Assembly (NCBI GenBank): GCA_026225945.1
Contig: JAMJFZ010000687.1
Location: forward strand, 1 to 64,000
DNA length: 64,000 bases
Reading direction: 5' to 3'
DNA from: Cricetomys ansorgei
Lineage: Eukaryota > Chordata > Mammalia > Rodentia > Nesomyidae
The number at the start of each line of letters is the position of its first letter. Position 1 is the first letter of the stretch. Position numbers and translations under genes: made by a program. The notes beneath the pieces are model-generated. The model was not told where the DNA came from and did not search any database. It saw nothing but the letters and a program-made list of their open reading frames with translations. This document shows positions 32,301 to 42,780 of this stretch, piece after piece.

Positions 32301-32519
32301 AATCTTTACAGAACTAGTAAAAAAAAAAGTCTAAAATGTGTACGGGGACACACACTAGCACCACCACCACCACACACAACATGGAGGTTTTCTAAGAAGG
32401 TTTAAAACAGGACGACCATGATCCTGCACAGACAGTAATCCACAGTCTGCTGAGTAAGAGCACACCACAGATAATGGGTCCACTGCTGAGTGCACTCCTC
32501 TGCTATACCACCAGCTTTG

Positions 32520-32690
32520 TCCTCATCACTTGGCAAAGAAACAAACTTTAATCTCCTCTTCATCTGAGGCCACTAATCTCAACATTGGGGCTTCACACAC
32601 ATGGGCTCCTCTAAACATAACTACCTCTCAAAGGTCCCACCTCCTACACCATTCCACTGGGACACAGAAATCCCACATATAAAACTTGAA
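32520..32690 (-). mobile_element. MLT1-type MaLR LTR fragment
   Basis: AACTACCTCTCAAAGGTCCC, ACCTCCTACACCATTCCACTGG and CACAGAAATCCCACATATAAA follow antisense MLT1 (TTACCTCCCAAAGGCCCCACC, TAATACCATCACATTGGG). An old mammalian LTR. Confidence 0.6.
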
Positions 32691-32714
32691 GGAGTAAAAC
32701 ATGACATCACGAGA

Positions 32715-32875
32715 TCACCATTTTACATACATGGAAACTACTGCATATGAAGATCAAGCAATTTGCTTAAAAACACGAGACTTAATTAAGCAAATGATAG
32801 AGGGAGAACTTGACTGTAGGAAATTGTTCTCCTTCAGACTGTGTTCTTAACTATTACCCTATATTATCTCTTAGG
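32715..32875 (-). mobile_element. MIR SINE
   Basis: ACCATTTTACATACATGGAAAC, GATCAAGCAATTTGCTTAAA and CAGACTGTGTTCTTAACTATTA are the antisense MIR core and head in order. Confidence 0.75.
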
Positions 32876-33579
32876 TAAAGAGTATAAAACCCTATGCCCA
32901 ATTTACAGCAAATGGGTACAGCAAAATTTAGTCAGCTACCCCAAGTCATAAATCCAGGAAGTGAAAACACTACCACTACATAGTTAACTGTAAAAAGGAG
33001 AGAGAAATTACGTACTTAATTTGTTAATCATTTTGGTTCTTCTCCACTAATCCTTTTGTGATTCTGATGTGAAGGAATATCTCTGGAGTTTGTTATAGAG
33101 AGGAGCCTGACTCAGACTTAAATGGTACATGCAGTCATCATCTTCGTGACCAAAATAGGCATATGAGGTGAGCAAAGCTTAAAGGACAGAAGCACTTAAG
33201 CATCAGACTCTGACAGAGCGTGACATGAACATGACTCACGCTAAGTGTCAGCAACAATGGTAACCAGGGCACCGTGCCATGTAACTGGACTTGAGTCATT
33301 CTCTCATTTTATGATGAATCCTTGTGAGTGATAAAGTTGCATGTTAGTGTAACCCAGGTCACCTGTCCATCCCTGGAAGATGATAAACTTTGGGAAAGTA
33401 GAAAAAGAAAATCTAGAAACAAGAATTACAAATCCCTTCTACAACTATGTGACTGTAGTTGGGAAATAGATAAACTCACAAACCAGGTTTCAAAGTAATT
33501 TTACTATTCTTTGTTCAAAAAAACAAAGACCACTGTGCTCATGATAAATCCTTAAAAAGTTAAAAAGTCAATGGAAGTT
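32876..33579. other. Single-copy DNA
   Basis: The stretch 33210-33360 is weakly MIR-like (ATGATGAATCCTTGTGAGTG), but I cannot support it. Otherwise nothing recognised. Confidence 0.35.
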
Positions 33580-33800
33580 ATGAGGGTCTGAAAAGGTATT
33601 TTGAGGTTTAAAATGGAGAGGTCCCAAAAAAAGTGATTTAAGTTTTGAAGGCATAAAAAAAATGTTCTAAGATGTAAAAGCTTAATGGTCTGAAAATATA
33701 AAGGCCTAAGTAAGTTCTAAGTTCTAAAAAGATGATTTAAGGTGTAAAAATAAAAGTTTAAAAGATATAAGAAAGTGCTTAAATTTTTTTTCAAAGGTTC
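33580..33800 (+). repeat. Degenerate tandem-like A-rich segment
   Basis: A loose series of 18-25-base units built on (A/G)AGG(T/C)(G/T)TAAAA or TCTAAGATGTAAAAG words, for example near 33608, 33671, 33718 and 33741. Units vary in length and sequence. It may be an old minisatellite. Confidence 0.4.
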
Positions 33801-34854
33801 AGAGTTGTAACATTGATGGAGTTCTGGATACATGGTCTTTAAAAGTTTTGATAAGCTAGCACTATTATTATTGGTCACAAGCACAAGCTCAAAATTTTAA
33901 ATTTCCTTTGCTTATATATCAGGCTCTCTGGAAAAAAAATCGTTCATGCTTTTTAACCAAGACCATAGTTTTTAAAAGGACTTAAGGATATAAATCTACT
34001 CCAGCTGTTTAACAGACACCTGTTGGCTACTTTCTCTACAATATAGAATTCAGTATAGATTACAAACACTAATAATAAAGCTTCAGAAAACTCAATGAGT
34101 CACAGGATTTGAATTCACCTCCAATAGGTCAAGCAGACTCCAAATAAATACAACTTGTCCCCCACCTGCTTATTCTTCAAGGTATAATTTAAACTTTAAC
34201 TTCTGTCTCTAGACTGTATCTGTCTTAACAGATTTCCACTTGGCTGACAGATACCATCTGGGAATTAGCTATGGACTAAGCTGTTCCAAACGGCTCTGAG
34301 CCCTGGACTTGCTGAGAGCTGATATGAACCAGTCCACTCATGTGATCAACTGGATCAACAAACTTGATACTTCTGATAAATACCCCATTGTCTAAACCCC
34401 TCAAGCTTTCAACTAAATTTCCAGTCTTCCTGGGGCCCCTGACCGTGATATCCCAGTTTCAGCAGGGAGCAGAGCCAAAAGAGAATACCATGGTCCATTC
34501 CCTCACTAGACTAGAACATTTGGTCAAAAATAATACTCCCTGACACTAGGGATATAATGACTGTCTGTAGTGCCTATTGACACACCAAAAGGGGTACTTG
34601 TTTAAAAGCCAAATATACTCAGATCTATTAACAGATAGATTTATTAATTAAGATGGTTCTAATTCTGATGTCAGCCATCATATAACCTTTAACCCTTCTG
34701 TGCTTACTAATTACTGATTGGCCCTTGCATCATTAATGCTTTGCTTCCTTTAGTCAAAACACAAATTCTGTTAAACTAATGGTCCTTTGAACTTGCTATA
34801 ACCCATTTGTTCAACCAAAAATATACTCAAAGTTTCGAGTAGACACTACTACAA
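33801..34854. other. Unassigned, possibly internal retroviral remnant
   Basis: No repeat is clearly recognised. It lies directly upstream of a probable sense LTR, so part of it could be decayed provirus interior. I see no usable reading frame or conserved retroviral motif to prove this. Confidence 0.3.
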
Positions 34855-35400
34855 AGTGGGTAATGAAATGGTATGAAATGGCAGAACCAATACCATCTTA
34901 AACTGTAAACTCCATTTTAAAACAGTGACAAAGTTCACATTCCCAGGAAAATGAGAAAAGCCCCTAATCTTCAGAGCCCTTCAGTAAAGCCAAAACAAAA
35001 TAATTGTCGGGTACTTGTTTGAGGAACTGTGATGTGTCATTTCTGGGTTGTAGTCGCCCTGGCCCTGATTACTAACTTGTTTTGCTGGAAACTAAGCTGC
35101 TCCATTTCTGAGTTTTTGGTCACTCTAACCACGATTGTTAGGGAGTTTCTGATTGGTTAAAAATTATAAACTAATTTTTGTTTATGTCGACACAATGTTT
35201 ATGGTTTTCAAGTTTGTAAAAATTTGAGTCAGGGTAGTAGCTCTGAACTTTCATTTCAGACTATGTCCCTGGCTCTTTCTCTCTTTCTTTCTTTCTTTCT
35301 TCCTTCCTCTTTTTCTTTTTCCTTTTTTGATTAAACTCAATAAAGTTTTCTTTCAACAAGTTATATGTCCGTATAATTGGATCAAAAGGACCCCACAACA
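34855..35400 (+). mobile_element. Probable ERV1-type (gammaretroviral-like) LTR
   Basis: GCAGAACCAATACCATCTTA, CTCCATTTTAAAACAGTGAC, AAAGTTCACATTCCC and GTGTCATTTCTGGGTTGTAG resemble the U3 of murine gammaretrovirus-related LTRs. Further on are a CCAAT box (as GATTGGTT, 35150), a CTCAATAAAGTTTTCTTTC poly-A region (35336) and a possible CCCCACAACA end. A purine-rich run, AAAGTGGGTAATGAAATGG, lies just before the presumed start. Both ends are uncertain and I could not define a target duplication. Confidence 0.55.
35275..35330 (+). repeat. (TTTC)n-rich pyrimidine tract
   Basis: CTCT, CTTT and CCTT units for about 55 bases, upstream of the AATAAA in the LTR-like segment. Confidence 0.9.
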
Positions 35401-35804
35401 CTATTACTCCAAAAGAAATGGACTTAAAAAAAGGGACACAGGTCTCCAACCAATAGAAGCAGTAGGCCATCCCAAAATCTGAGCAAGAATCCTTTTCATT
35501 TGGTTAGTACATTGGTACACAATGTGATTCATTACAAAGCTGAGTTTTATTGCTCTATTTATGGGTATCATGAGTTCCCTCAAAGACAAAGTCAGTGAAC
35601 CGTAGTAATAGCCTTAGGGAAGGGAGTGAACTCATATAACTTAGGGTTATTTTCATGTAATTGGAAAATCCTATGTGAAAACTTTTGTGTATGACAATGG
35701 TTTTAGAGAGACTGATACCATTTGATATTCTTCACCTTTTATTTGTAGCCATTGATGTAATCATTGATTTGTTATATTAATTATTCTCATGGGTTCATGG
35801 CAGA
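35401..35804. other. Single-copy or unassigned DNA
   Basis: If the upstream LTR is the 5' copy of a provirus, its leader would begin here, but no primer-binding site or gag frame was seen. Otherwise no family is recognised. Confidence 0.3.
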
Positions 35805-36085
35805 GGACATAGCTAATCTCTGGCTAATTCAATCCCTGGTCCTTGAAGGGTTTTAGCCTCTGTACAGTCTAATCATAAGCCTAGAACTGTACAATCTAAT
35901 TTTCAAGATGGTAGCCAGAACCTTAAAGGTTTTGACCTCCATACAATCTAATCTACTAACATAAATCTAAATGCTTCAGCTTCCGAGCCTTACTGATGAC
36001 TGACTCACTCTGACTAGCTCTTTCTGAACTCAGAGCTGTTCTGAATTCAACTGACTCTTCTGGTTGTCTGATTCAACTCACTCAC
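35805..36085. mobile_element. Unassigned rodent repeat family, copy 3 of 3
   Basis: GGCTAATTCAATCCCTGGTCC, AGCCTCTGTACAGTCTAATC, CTGACTAGCTCTTTCTGAAC and TCAGAGCTGTTCTGAATTCAA match the copies at 2140 and 17555 in order and orientation. It stops after TCACTCACTTTTC, so it is the shortest copy. Confidence 0.65.
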
Positions 36086-36433
36086 TTTTCATTAACTACA
36101 CATTCCCTTTCCCATAATGCACCTGATTTTACCCATATGCATGCCCAGTTATATATAGGAATAAGATGGCAAATGGAGGATTTCCCTAAAAGTTATCTTA
36201 AAAACACAGCTCGTCTTACTTTCCTGCATCTAAAACTAATTCAGGCTGGATTGTCCACCATATCCTTGTATAGCTATAACTTGAGTATGAGTGAATAGAA
36301 ACTGTTTGATGGTATTTAAGAGGAAGAAAATCTTATTCCATTATTTGGAGAGACTTAAGTATGCAGTTACACACAGGCAAGGGTGGTCCTAGGATGCTAA
36401 CAAGTTGTTAGGTACATTGCTTAGGGGTGCATG

Positions 36434-36436
<3 letters not shown>

Positions 36437-36475
<39 letters not shown>
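36437..36475 (+). repeat. (GT)n microsatellite
   Basis: About 19 uninterrupted GT units. Confidence 0.98.
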
Positions 36476-36477
<2 letters not shown>

Positions 36478-36594
36478 CATTCAGGTAAGTGCCCCACATT
36501 ATTAAGAGAAGGGTGTATGCATAGCCCCAAACAAGTGGAGCCCCAAGTAACTAAACTGCTCCCTATGTTTATCTGCCTGACAACTTTTTTGTTT

Positions 36595-36922
36595 GTTTAT
36601 TTGCTTTAATTTTATTTTAATATTTCTTCTTTCAAACAACTTATAGAATACATCCCAGCTCCCCTCCTCCCCTCCCTCCACCCATATCCCCTCCCATCTT
36701 CCTCAGTTCTACACCCATCACTGCCCACTTATGTCCCCTCTTCTCCCCAGAAAAGAGCCATAACCCCAGGGTTACAGCACCAATCAGGGCATGGCATAGC
36801 AGGATTGAACTTCAGGCACCAACCCCTACATCCAAGGGTGAGTCAGGCAGCCCAGGAGGAGAAAAAGAGTCTCAAAGGTCAGGAAAATAATCAGAGACAC
36901 CCCACTCCAGCCTATAGGACTT
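36595..36922 (-). mobile_element. L1 3' end, non-inverted part
   Basis: CATCCCAGCTCCCCTCCTCC, CAGAAAAGAGCCATAACC, CAATCAGGGCATGGCATAGC, GCAGCCCAGGAGGAG and AATCAGAGACACCCCACTCC follow the antisense L1 3' UTR of rodents. At about 36923 the element flips orientation. Confidence 0.82.
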
Positions 36923-37442
36923 TGAGATTCCATCTTACACCTGTCAGAATGACTAAGATCAATAACACAAAGGACAGCTCATGCTGGCGACGATGTAGAG
37001 CAAGGAGAACACTCCTTTATTGCTGGTGAGAATGCAAACTTGTACAGCAACTATGGAAATTGATATAGCAATTCTTAGGGAATTGGAAATTGACCTACCT
37101 CAAGATCCAGCTATACCACTCCTGGGCATATACCCAAAATATGCCCCATCCTACCAGAAGGACACTTGCTCAAATATGTTAATAGCTACTTTATTCATAA
37201 TAGCCAGAATTTGGAAACAACCTAGATGCCTTTCAACTGAGGAATGGATAAAGAAATTATCGCACATTTACACAATGGAGTATTGTTCAGCTATTTTTTT
37301 TTTAAGTGACTACATGAAACTTTCACGCAAATGGATGGAACTAGAAAAAAATCATTCTGAGTGAGGTAATCCAGTTACAGAAATAAAAACACTGTATGTA
37401 CTCACTTATGCGTAGATACTAACTGCTAACCAAAGGAGAACG
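36923..37442 (+). mobile_element. Inverted L1 segment: ORF2 C-terminus
   Basis: TTCCATCTTACACCTGTCAG, CAACTATGGAAATTGATATAG, CCAGCTATACCACTCCTGGG, CATAATAGCCAGAATTTGG and CACAATGGAGTATTGTTCAGC are sense L1 ORF2 near its 3' end. The 114-codon frame at 37020 reads part of the real ORF2 frame (it includes PAIPLLGI and TEEWIKKL). It is a broken remnant: an insertion of T disrupts it near 37300, and there is no reverse transcriptase domain. Confidence 0.88.
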
Positions 37443-37843
37443 TGTCATGCCCAGAATTCAGGTCCCCAAAGACTACTAGAGAGCCAGAGTCTGCATGCAA
37501 ATAGCAAGTAGCTTTTTTTCAAGCAGGGGCTCTCTGCATCCACCCAGGTAGCGGGTTCAGACAGAAAAGCCCCAAGCTCCGATGAGGCAGGTTTTTTTAA
37601 TCACAGTTACAGGAAGGGGCAGGAGTTTTTAACCCAGTGGTTACGGATTGGGTGTTGTTCTATTCTATCAGGTTCTGGTGCCAGGGAATTGGTGGGCTAG
37701 GGAGCGCGATCTCTGATTGGTTCTTTGGAGCGTGATCTCTGATTGGCTCTTTGAGGCACAATCTGATTGGCTCTTTGGGGCCTGAGTTTAGGTCCTTCAT
37801 TTGGGAGTTTAGATCCTTCGAAAGGTACTAGTATCCGCAGACA
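37443..37843 (-). mobile_element. Solo LTR with clustered CCAAT boxes
   Basis: A 401-bp insert in the L1 begins TGTCATGCCC and ends CCGCAGACA, with inverted TGTC/GACA tips. On the minus strand the order is a U3 with five CCAAT boxes (37647-37651, 37688-37692, 37716-37720, 37742-37746, 37766-37770), then a U5-like end reading GCATGCAGACTCTGGCTC to GGGCATGACA. Three of the boxes lie in a tandem array of about 26 bases per unit (37701-37776). I found no clean target duplication. Class II-like, family not named. Confidence 0.75.
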
Positions 37844-38575
37844 TAGAAAAAACTTTCAAAAAGAAGAGTCAGTTGGAACACACGGATCTCCCTGGTAGGG
37901 TGGAAACCAAACAGAGGGTGTAGGTGGGGTAGGGGAGGATGGGCGTGGGAGCGAAGGGGACCAGGAGGAGGAGAGGAACAGAGGGTGAAAATATTTGGAG
38001 AGATGATAAGAAATGGGAGACAATTAGAGGGTGATCAGGAGACCTAGTAGTGGTAACTCACAGGAATCTATGAGGGAGACTCTAGCAAGGATCCCTAGTA
38101 ATCGAGGATAGGAAGCCTCAACAGGCCATCTCCTGTGGCCAGGCATGGTTTCCAGTGGTGAGACTGGGACACCATCCCAGCCACAAAACCTCTGACTTAT
38201 GGACTATCCTCCCTGCAAGATCCTTATTGACAATGGAAAGACAGGACTCAATGCCAAAGGAAGAAATGCTTGCCTGAAACTGCAGGACAGGCCAGGAACT
38301 AGAGACTGGATAACCCGGAGAAAATTTCTAATGTGTCACACTCTGCTCATAGATTGGTACCTAACCCAGTCCTCACCAGGGACGTCCCCCTCAGCAGCTG
38401 AGAGGAGCATCTGGAGAGCCCAAGAGCCAAACATTGTGTAGAGATTAGGGAACCACACTGAGAGGAAGGATGGTGAAAACCAGACACATCGAGGACGCTA
38501 AGAGAACAAGCCCCACTGTGTCAACTGACCTAGGGGCCCCTGAAGCCATCCACACGGAACCTGTAGGTACCCTAA
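37844..38575 (+). mobile_element. Inverted L1 segment continued: 3' UTR
   Basis: AGGAGGAGAGGAACAGAGGG, TCAACAGGCCATCTCCTGTG, CTTCCAGTGGTGAGACTGGG with the Y in CAGTGGTGAGACT shared with 53764, GACTATCCTCCCTGCAAG and GAGCCAAACATTGTGTAG follow the sense L1 UTR. CTATCCTCCCTGCA is also found, as its complement, in the L1 at 53045. It ends at about CACACGGAACCTGTAGG. Confidence 0.75.
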
Positions 38576-38589
38576 ATACATCACACAGT

Positions 38590-38840
38590 TGTACAGATAG
38601 ACTTTATATCCTTGAGATAGGATTTCTTACTGAACCTGGAGCTCATTGAATGAGCGAGGCTGGATGACCAACAAGCTCTAGGGATCCATCTGTATCTGCA
38701 TCTCCTTCATTAGGATTACAAGTGTGTACTGTCACCTGCAGCTTTTTACATGTATGCTGGGAATGCAAGCTCAGAGACTCATGTTGGCATGGCAAGTACT
38801 TTCATCAAATGAGTAATCTCCCTACTGCCCTGTTTAGTTT
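38590..38840 (-). mobile_element. B4/RSINE-type SINE
   Basis: GAACCTGGAGCTCATTGAATG, GCGAGGCTGGATGACCAAC, AAGCTCTAGGGATCCATCTG, TTAGGATTACAAGTGTGTAC and ATGCTGGGAATGCAAGCTC, then GGCAAGTACTTTCATCAAATG, are the body and ID-like head of an antisense B4 element. Confidence 0.8.
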
Positions 38841-38950
38841 TTTTAATTGGGTCTCACTATGTTGCCCAGGCTGGCCTAGAACTCCTAGACTCAAGCAGTC
38901 CTCCTGCCTCAGTGTCTTGAGTTGCTGGGGCTACAGGTGCACATCTTCTT
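38841..38950 (-). mobile_element. 7SL-like monomer (proto-B1/FLAM type)
   Basis: TGGGTCTCACTATGTTGCCC, AGGCTGGCCTAGAACTCC, TCAAGCAGTCCTCCTGCCTC and GTTGCTGGGGCTACAGGTGC read like antisense 7SL/Alu left monomer. Ordinary B1 has CCACCTGCCTCTGCC and TGGGATTAAAGG at these places, so this copy predates the B1-specific changes. Confidence 0.65.
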
Positions 38951-40639
38951 GAGTTCTGACTCTATGATTATATTCAGTACACCTCTCATTTTTAAATGAT
39001 TCTTATCACAATCTTACAACCACCATTTTTAAGTTTAAAAATCAGCTCTACTATCCAGGGTTCACAGTCAGGTCTGTCTGACTTGGACATCTGACAGTGG
39101 CACTCTTTGGCTAGAAAACATCCAAATTGCATCTCTAACGTTTGTTCCATCAATGTTTCCTTTACAAGACATTGGTATGCACTCAGCACAGGCAGGCAGC
39201 AACATTCACCTCCTAACACAGTGACACTTCGCTCTCCGTACACTCAGCATGGAATTTCCAAACATTTAAAATCATTTTCACATTAAGCCACTTGTTTAGA
39301 GAAGTCCCCATCTTAAACACTTTGGGCTGTCAGAAAACAGGGGCACAACTTCTCTTGCGGTACAGAAATGACTTTCTAAAATTATCCTCAAGAAACACAA
39401 TCATAACAAAGATTTTGGACGGTGAGAGTAGGAACTTTGCCATTTTGTTTATTTTTTTTTTTCCTTATTGAAGAAAATTTTCCTTAAATACTATAAAAAG
39501 TTCATTTTGGGCAAAAACCAAACCAAACTCAACCAGGACAAAAAGAAAAGGAAAAAGTGACAGGAGCGTTGTTCTGCTAGCTGACAGCCCTGCGTGTGTC
39601 CGTTTTGTGTCAACACTGTTCCCTCTGGTAGCGGTATCAGCACAGTCACTGAGAAAGGCAAAATTTATCTGGGTGAGCCAGGCAGAGATTAACTGGAGAG
39701 ACTGGCAAAGCTGTGCTGGTTAGTAAGATAATTATAGGGAAGAAGATAGGCCTGTGGTATAAAGAAAACATTTTTTTGTTTATTTTAGTGTATCGCTAAT
39801 GAGGCAAAACACATTTGTCTTCAAAAAAGAGAGTATTACCCTTCCTTGAGTCGAATAAATATATTCTGAATCCAACACCATTACATCACAAGAAAAATGG
39901 CTCAAGGACTGAGGAGTCCAAAAGTGAACAGTAGAATTTAAGCTTTTTAGGGTTTTTTCCCCTTTTTATCCCTTCCCCTATATATTCTACTTTCCTTAAA
40001 AAGATTAGAATCCTTCAGCTGATGTCACCAATATATCTGATATTCCAAGAAAAGGGTGGTAGACACAAAGCAAGCAAGTGGTGGCATTCTTATGACTTAA
40101 CCAGCTGGCTAAAAGCAAACAAACAAAGGATTCTTCTAATAAAATGGAGGCCATTTAACTGTAAATAGAAGAAGAGCCCCAGGGGCAGCAGGCAGATGTG
40201 TGTGCATGATGATCCCACTGGGTCTCTGTTAACCTTGTTCATGTGAGTATTCAGCTTGGCACAGCAGCGTTGGGACAAGTGTGGGGTTTTTTGAAGGGAA
40301 AGAACTAAATTATTTTATGTATGTTTTGGGTTTGAGTCTGACACTTTAGGGCACTCGATCCTGACAGCATGGTTTTGGATTTGAGAAATCCCAATTTCAA
40401 TGGCAATAAGAGACAAAATCCCAAGAAAAGAACCATAGCAAAATTTATGAAATTTTCATGAAGAACATGTTTGGAGTATTGTAAAAAGGAATCAAGAAGA
40501 CATGGAAAGGCAGAAAGACGTGCTCATGAATAGAAGGGCATGGTACAGTGATTTTTCTGAAAAGCCCACACCCACTCTAGGACGTGTACTATTATCCTCT
40601 AGATAGCTAGATAGCTCTTTGTGTTTGTTGTTTTTGTTT
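38951..40639. other. Repeat-poor single-copy DNA
   Basis: About 1.7 kb without a recognised repeat, the longest such stretch in the central part. The section 39440-39760 mixes T-rich sequence with CpG-bearing words (GGAGCGTTG, CCTGCGTGTGTCCG, GTAGCGGTATC). Frames at 38992 and 40090 on the minus strand lack motifs. A conserved or regulatory role is possible but untested. Confidence 0.4.
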
Positions 40640-40775
40640 GAGACAGGGTTTCTAGGTAGCCCTGACTCTCATGGATCTCTCTATGTAGACCAGACTGTCC
40701 TCAAACTCACAGAGATCCACCCACCTCTGCCTCCCAAGTGCTGGAATTAAAGGCGTGTGTCACCACATCTGGCTT
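40640..40775 (-). mobile_element. B1 SINE, full length
   Basis: GAGACAGGGTTTCTAGGTAG, GTAGACCAGACTGTCCTC, AAACTCACAGAGATCC, TGCCTCCCAAGTGCTGG and AATTAAAGGCGTGTGTCACC are textbook antisense B1. Its A-tail appears as T-rich TTTGTTGTTTTTGTTT at 40623-40639. Confidence 0.97.
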
Positions 40776-41129
40776 CCCTCCAGCTCTTAATGTCACGCTT
40801 AAAAGTATATATAATAAAATGAATAATTATTCTCACAACTAAAATGTATATGATTAATATGATCTTATTAATATGACCACAAGATTTTTTTGTACTGGGC
40901 AAGCTGTTTCCAAAATTTACATAGAAAATAAATATATTAAAAAACGTGAAGCTGATGTGCTCTGCTCTCATCCTCCATGGGCCCTTTCTATCATCCTGGT
41001 TTTTACCAACACACACAATGTTAAGCACATGACTTTTAAAATACCCAGCCAGAGTCCTAGTAAAAGTGATGGTGGAGTGCTTAGTCCAATTCAGACAGCT
41101 GTGACACACTGTCCAAGACTCAAGAGAAC
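40776..41129. other. AT-rich single-copy DNA
   Basis: Nothing recognised apart from a weak MLT1-like end (CCAATTCAGACAGCTGTGAC, 41087). Overlapping frames on both strands at 40747 and 40873 have no motif. Confidence 0.35.
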
Positions 41130-41600
41130 ATCACAGAAGAAGGGGTAAGAAGAAGCAAGAACAGAAGATGATGAGACGTGAAACAAACAGATATCTTCTG
41201 TACACAATACAGATGTTTCACTCATGAACTTACTGCAGCAGTGGCTATCTGCACAAGACTGGGTTCATGAACATTTCATCATGGATGAGAGAGGGCCCAT
41301 GAGGCTCTACCTCTCCCAGAGGGAATATTGCCAATGTTTGTTGGGAGAGGGGTGTCTCCTTCTTCAAGGGTGTAGCCACTGATAAATTACCCTTGCTCCA
41401 TTGAACAACTTCCCACCTACACTTGGACAAGTATCTCTAATTAAACCCAATGGGCCCCACAGAAAAAGAAGACACAAAAGTAGGAGGGGAACTTGTTGAA
41501 GAGGGGATGCATGTAGAGGGGGATGGGGATGAGAGAGGGGCAAAAGAAAGTGAAGATGACTAGGAAATCATCATATAAATGTATGAAACTGCCAAGCAAC
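41130..41600 (+). mobile_element. L1 (Lx-type) 3' UTR
   Basis: CACTCATGAACTTACTGCAG, GGGCCCATGAGGCTCTACC, TTCAAGGGTGTAGCCACTG, ATAAATTACCCTTGCTCC and AACCCAATGGGCC correspond to the sense rodent L1 UTR also present at 28640 and 30178. Confidence 0.6.
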
Positions 41601-41639
41601 TAAACGAAGGAAAAACACATTAGAATGATTCTGAAAAAG

Positions 41640-42780
41640 AGATATAAAGCAGAGGTATTAGCCTTAATAGATATATAAGACTTATTTCAAAGCCACCATT
41701 CAACCAATCTTTACCTACATGTGACTGAATAAAGAACTGGGTGGAACATCATCTATATAATATAACTATAAAATGCCTAGAAATTGATTCAGTACGTACC
41801 AGGATTTAATGACTATTGGCCTTATGAATTATGAAGGAAAGATGGATTTGTAAGTGGTGTTGGGAAACTGGTTAGTCATGATCTGCAAAAACAAGTTTAT
41901 TCTATCTGTGACATCTTTATGCAAAACAAATTTCCAATGGAAATTTCTTGCAAAGTGCAAGAAATGAAATATTAAACATTACAAAAGGAACCATGGTGTA
42001 TATTTAGAATATGTGATCCTGGGGCTGGAGAAGTGGCTCAGTGGTTAAGAACACCTGGTGCTTTGCAGAGGCCACGAGTTTGAGTCCCAGTACCAACATG
42101 AGGACGATGTTCACCAACTATCTGTAATTTCAGCTCTGGGAATCAGACATCTCCTTTTAGCCTCTGAGGACACACTTGCACACATACACATATGTACACA
42201 TAAATAAAAATAAGGAAGCATTTTTAGAAACAATATGTTACGAGAGACTTTTCTATGCAGGATTCAAAAATCTAAAAACATAATAGAAAACATAAAAAAT
42301 AACCATGTGAAGGAAAAATTGTGAAAATAAAAAGCAATTGTTTGCAAAGTATAAAGACAAATGAGAGATTTGAAAAGTGTACATTCGGCTTCTATTGCAG
42401 AAGAAATGAAGGGTTAAAACTATTCAAATAGAAAAGTCATCCATCCAACAACAACAACAAAAAAGGACGATTACAAACAAACAATTCATCAAAAAGGAAA
42501 TGAAATGAGAGAGATGCAAATAAGCTTCACACTGAAATCTCACTTCTCACCTATCAGATAGGCAAGGAGCCAAAGTGCTTATTGTACAATCTGTTGGCGA
42601 ATATATTGGGAACAAGCTTTCTCATGTATGTTTGTAAGAAAAGGTATTGGTTAAACTTTTTGGAGTGTGATTTTGAAATGTCTATCATAGCTCCACACTT
42701 TTTGGCTAAGCATACACTGCAAGATTATCTCACACATTTAACCACACACCCTTATATAAAATATGAAAGCACAAGGTGAT
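41640..42780 (+). mobile_element. Old L1M ORF2 fragment, split by B2
   Basis: TGGTGTTGGGAAACTGGTTAG and CAAAACAAATTTCCAATGGA occur left of the B2. CTCACTTCTCACCTATCAG, ATAGGCAAGGAGCC, TGTTGGCGAATATATTGGG and GTGTGATTTTGAAATGTCTATC occur right of it. All follow mammalian L1M ORF2 coding order. Decayed beyond any reading frame. Confidence 0.78.
42021..42216 (+). mobile_element. B2 SINE nested in L1M
   Basis: GGGGCTGGAGAAGTGGCTC, AGTGGTTAAGAACACCTGG, AGTTTGAGTCCCAGTACC, CTCTGGGAATCAGACATC and CACATAAATAAAAATAAGG give a nearly complete sense B2. It contains the tRNA-derived pol III promoter region at its head. Confidence 0.95.

Noticed and set aside
33801..34854. Retroviral envelope or pol remnant upstream of the LTR
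   Set aside because: A few words looked suggestive, but no reading frame or conserved motif could be demonstrated.
37020..37364. L1 ORF2 C-terminal frame as a gene
   Set aside because: It does read real ORF2 sequence, but only its last part, inverted, split by an LTR and without catalytic domains. Reported as L1, not as a CDS.
42021..42216. tRNA gene from A/B-box-like sequence in SINE heads
   Set aside because: B2, B4 and ID heads are tRNA-derived and keep promoter boxes, but none of the copies here folds into an intact cloverleaf with mature ends.
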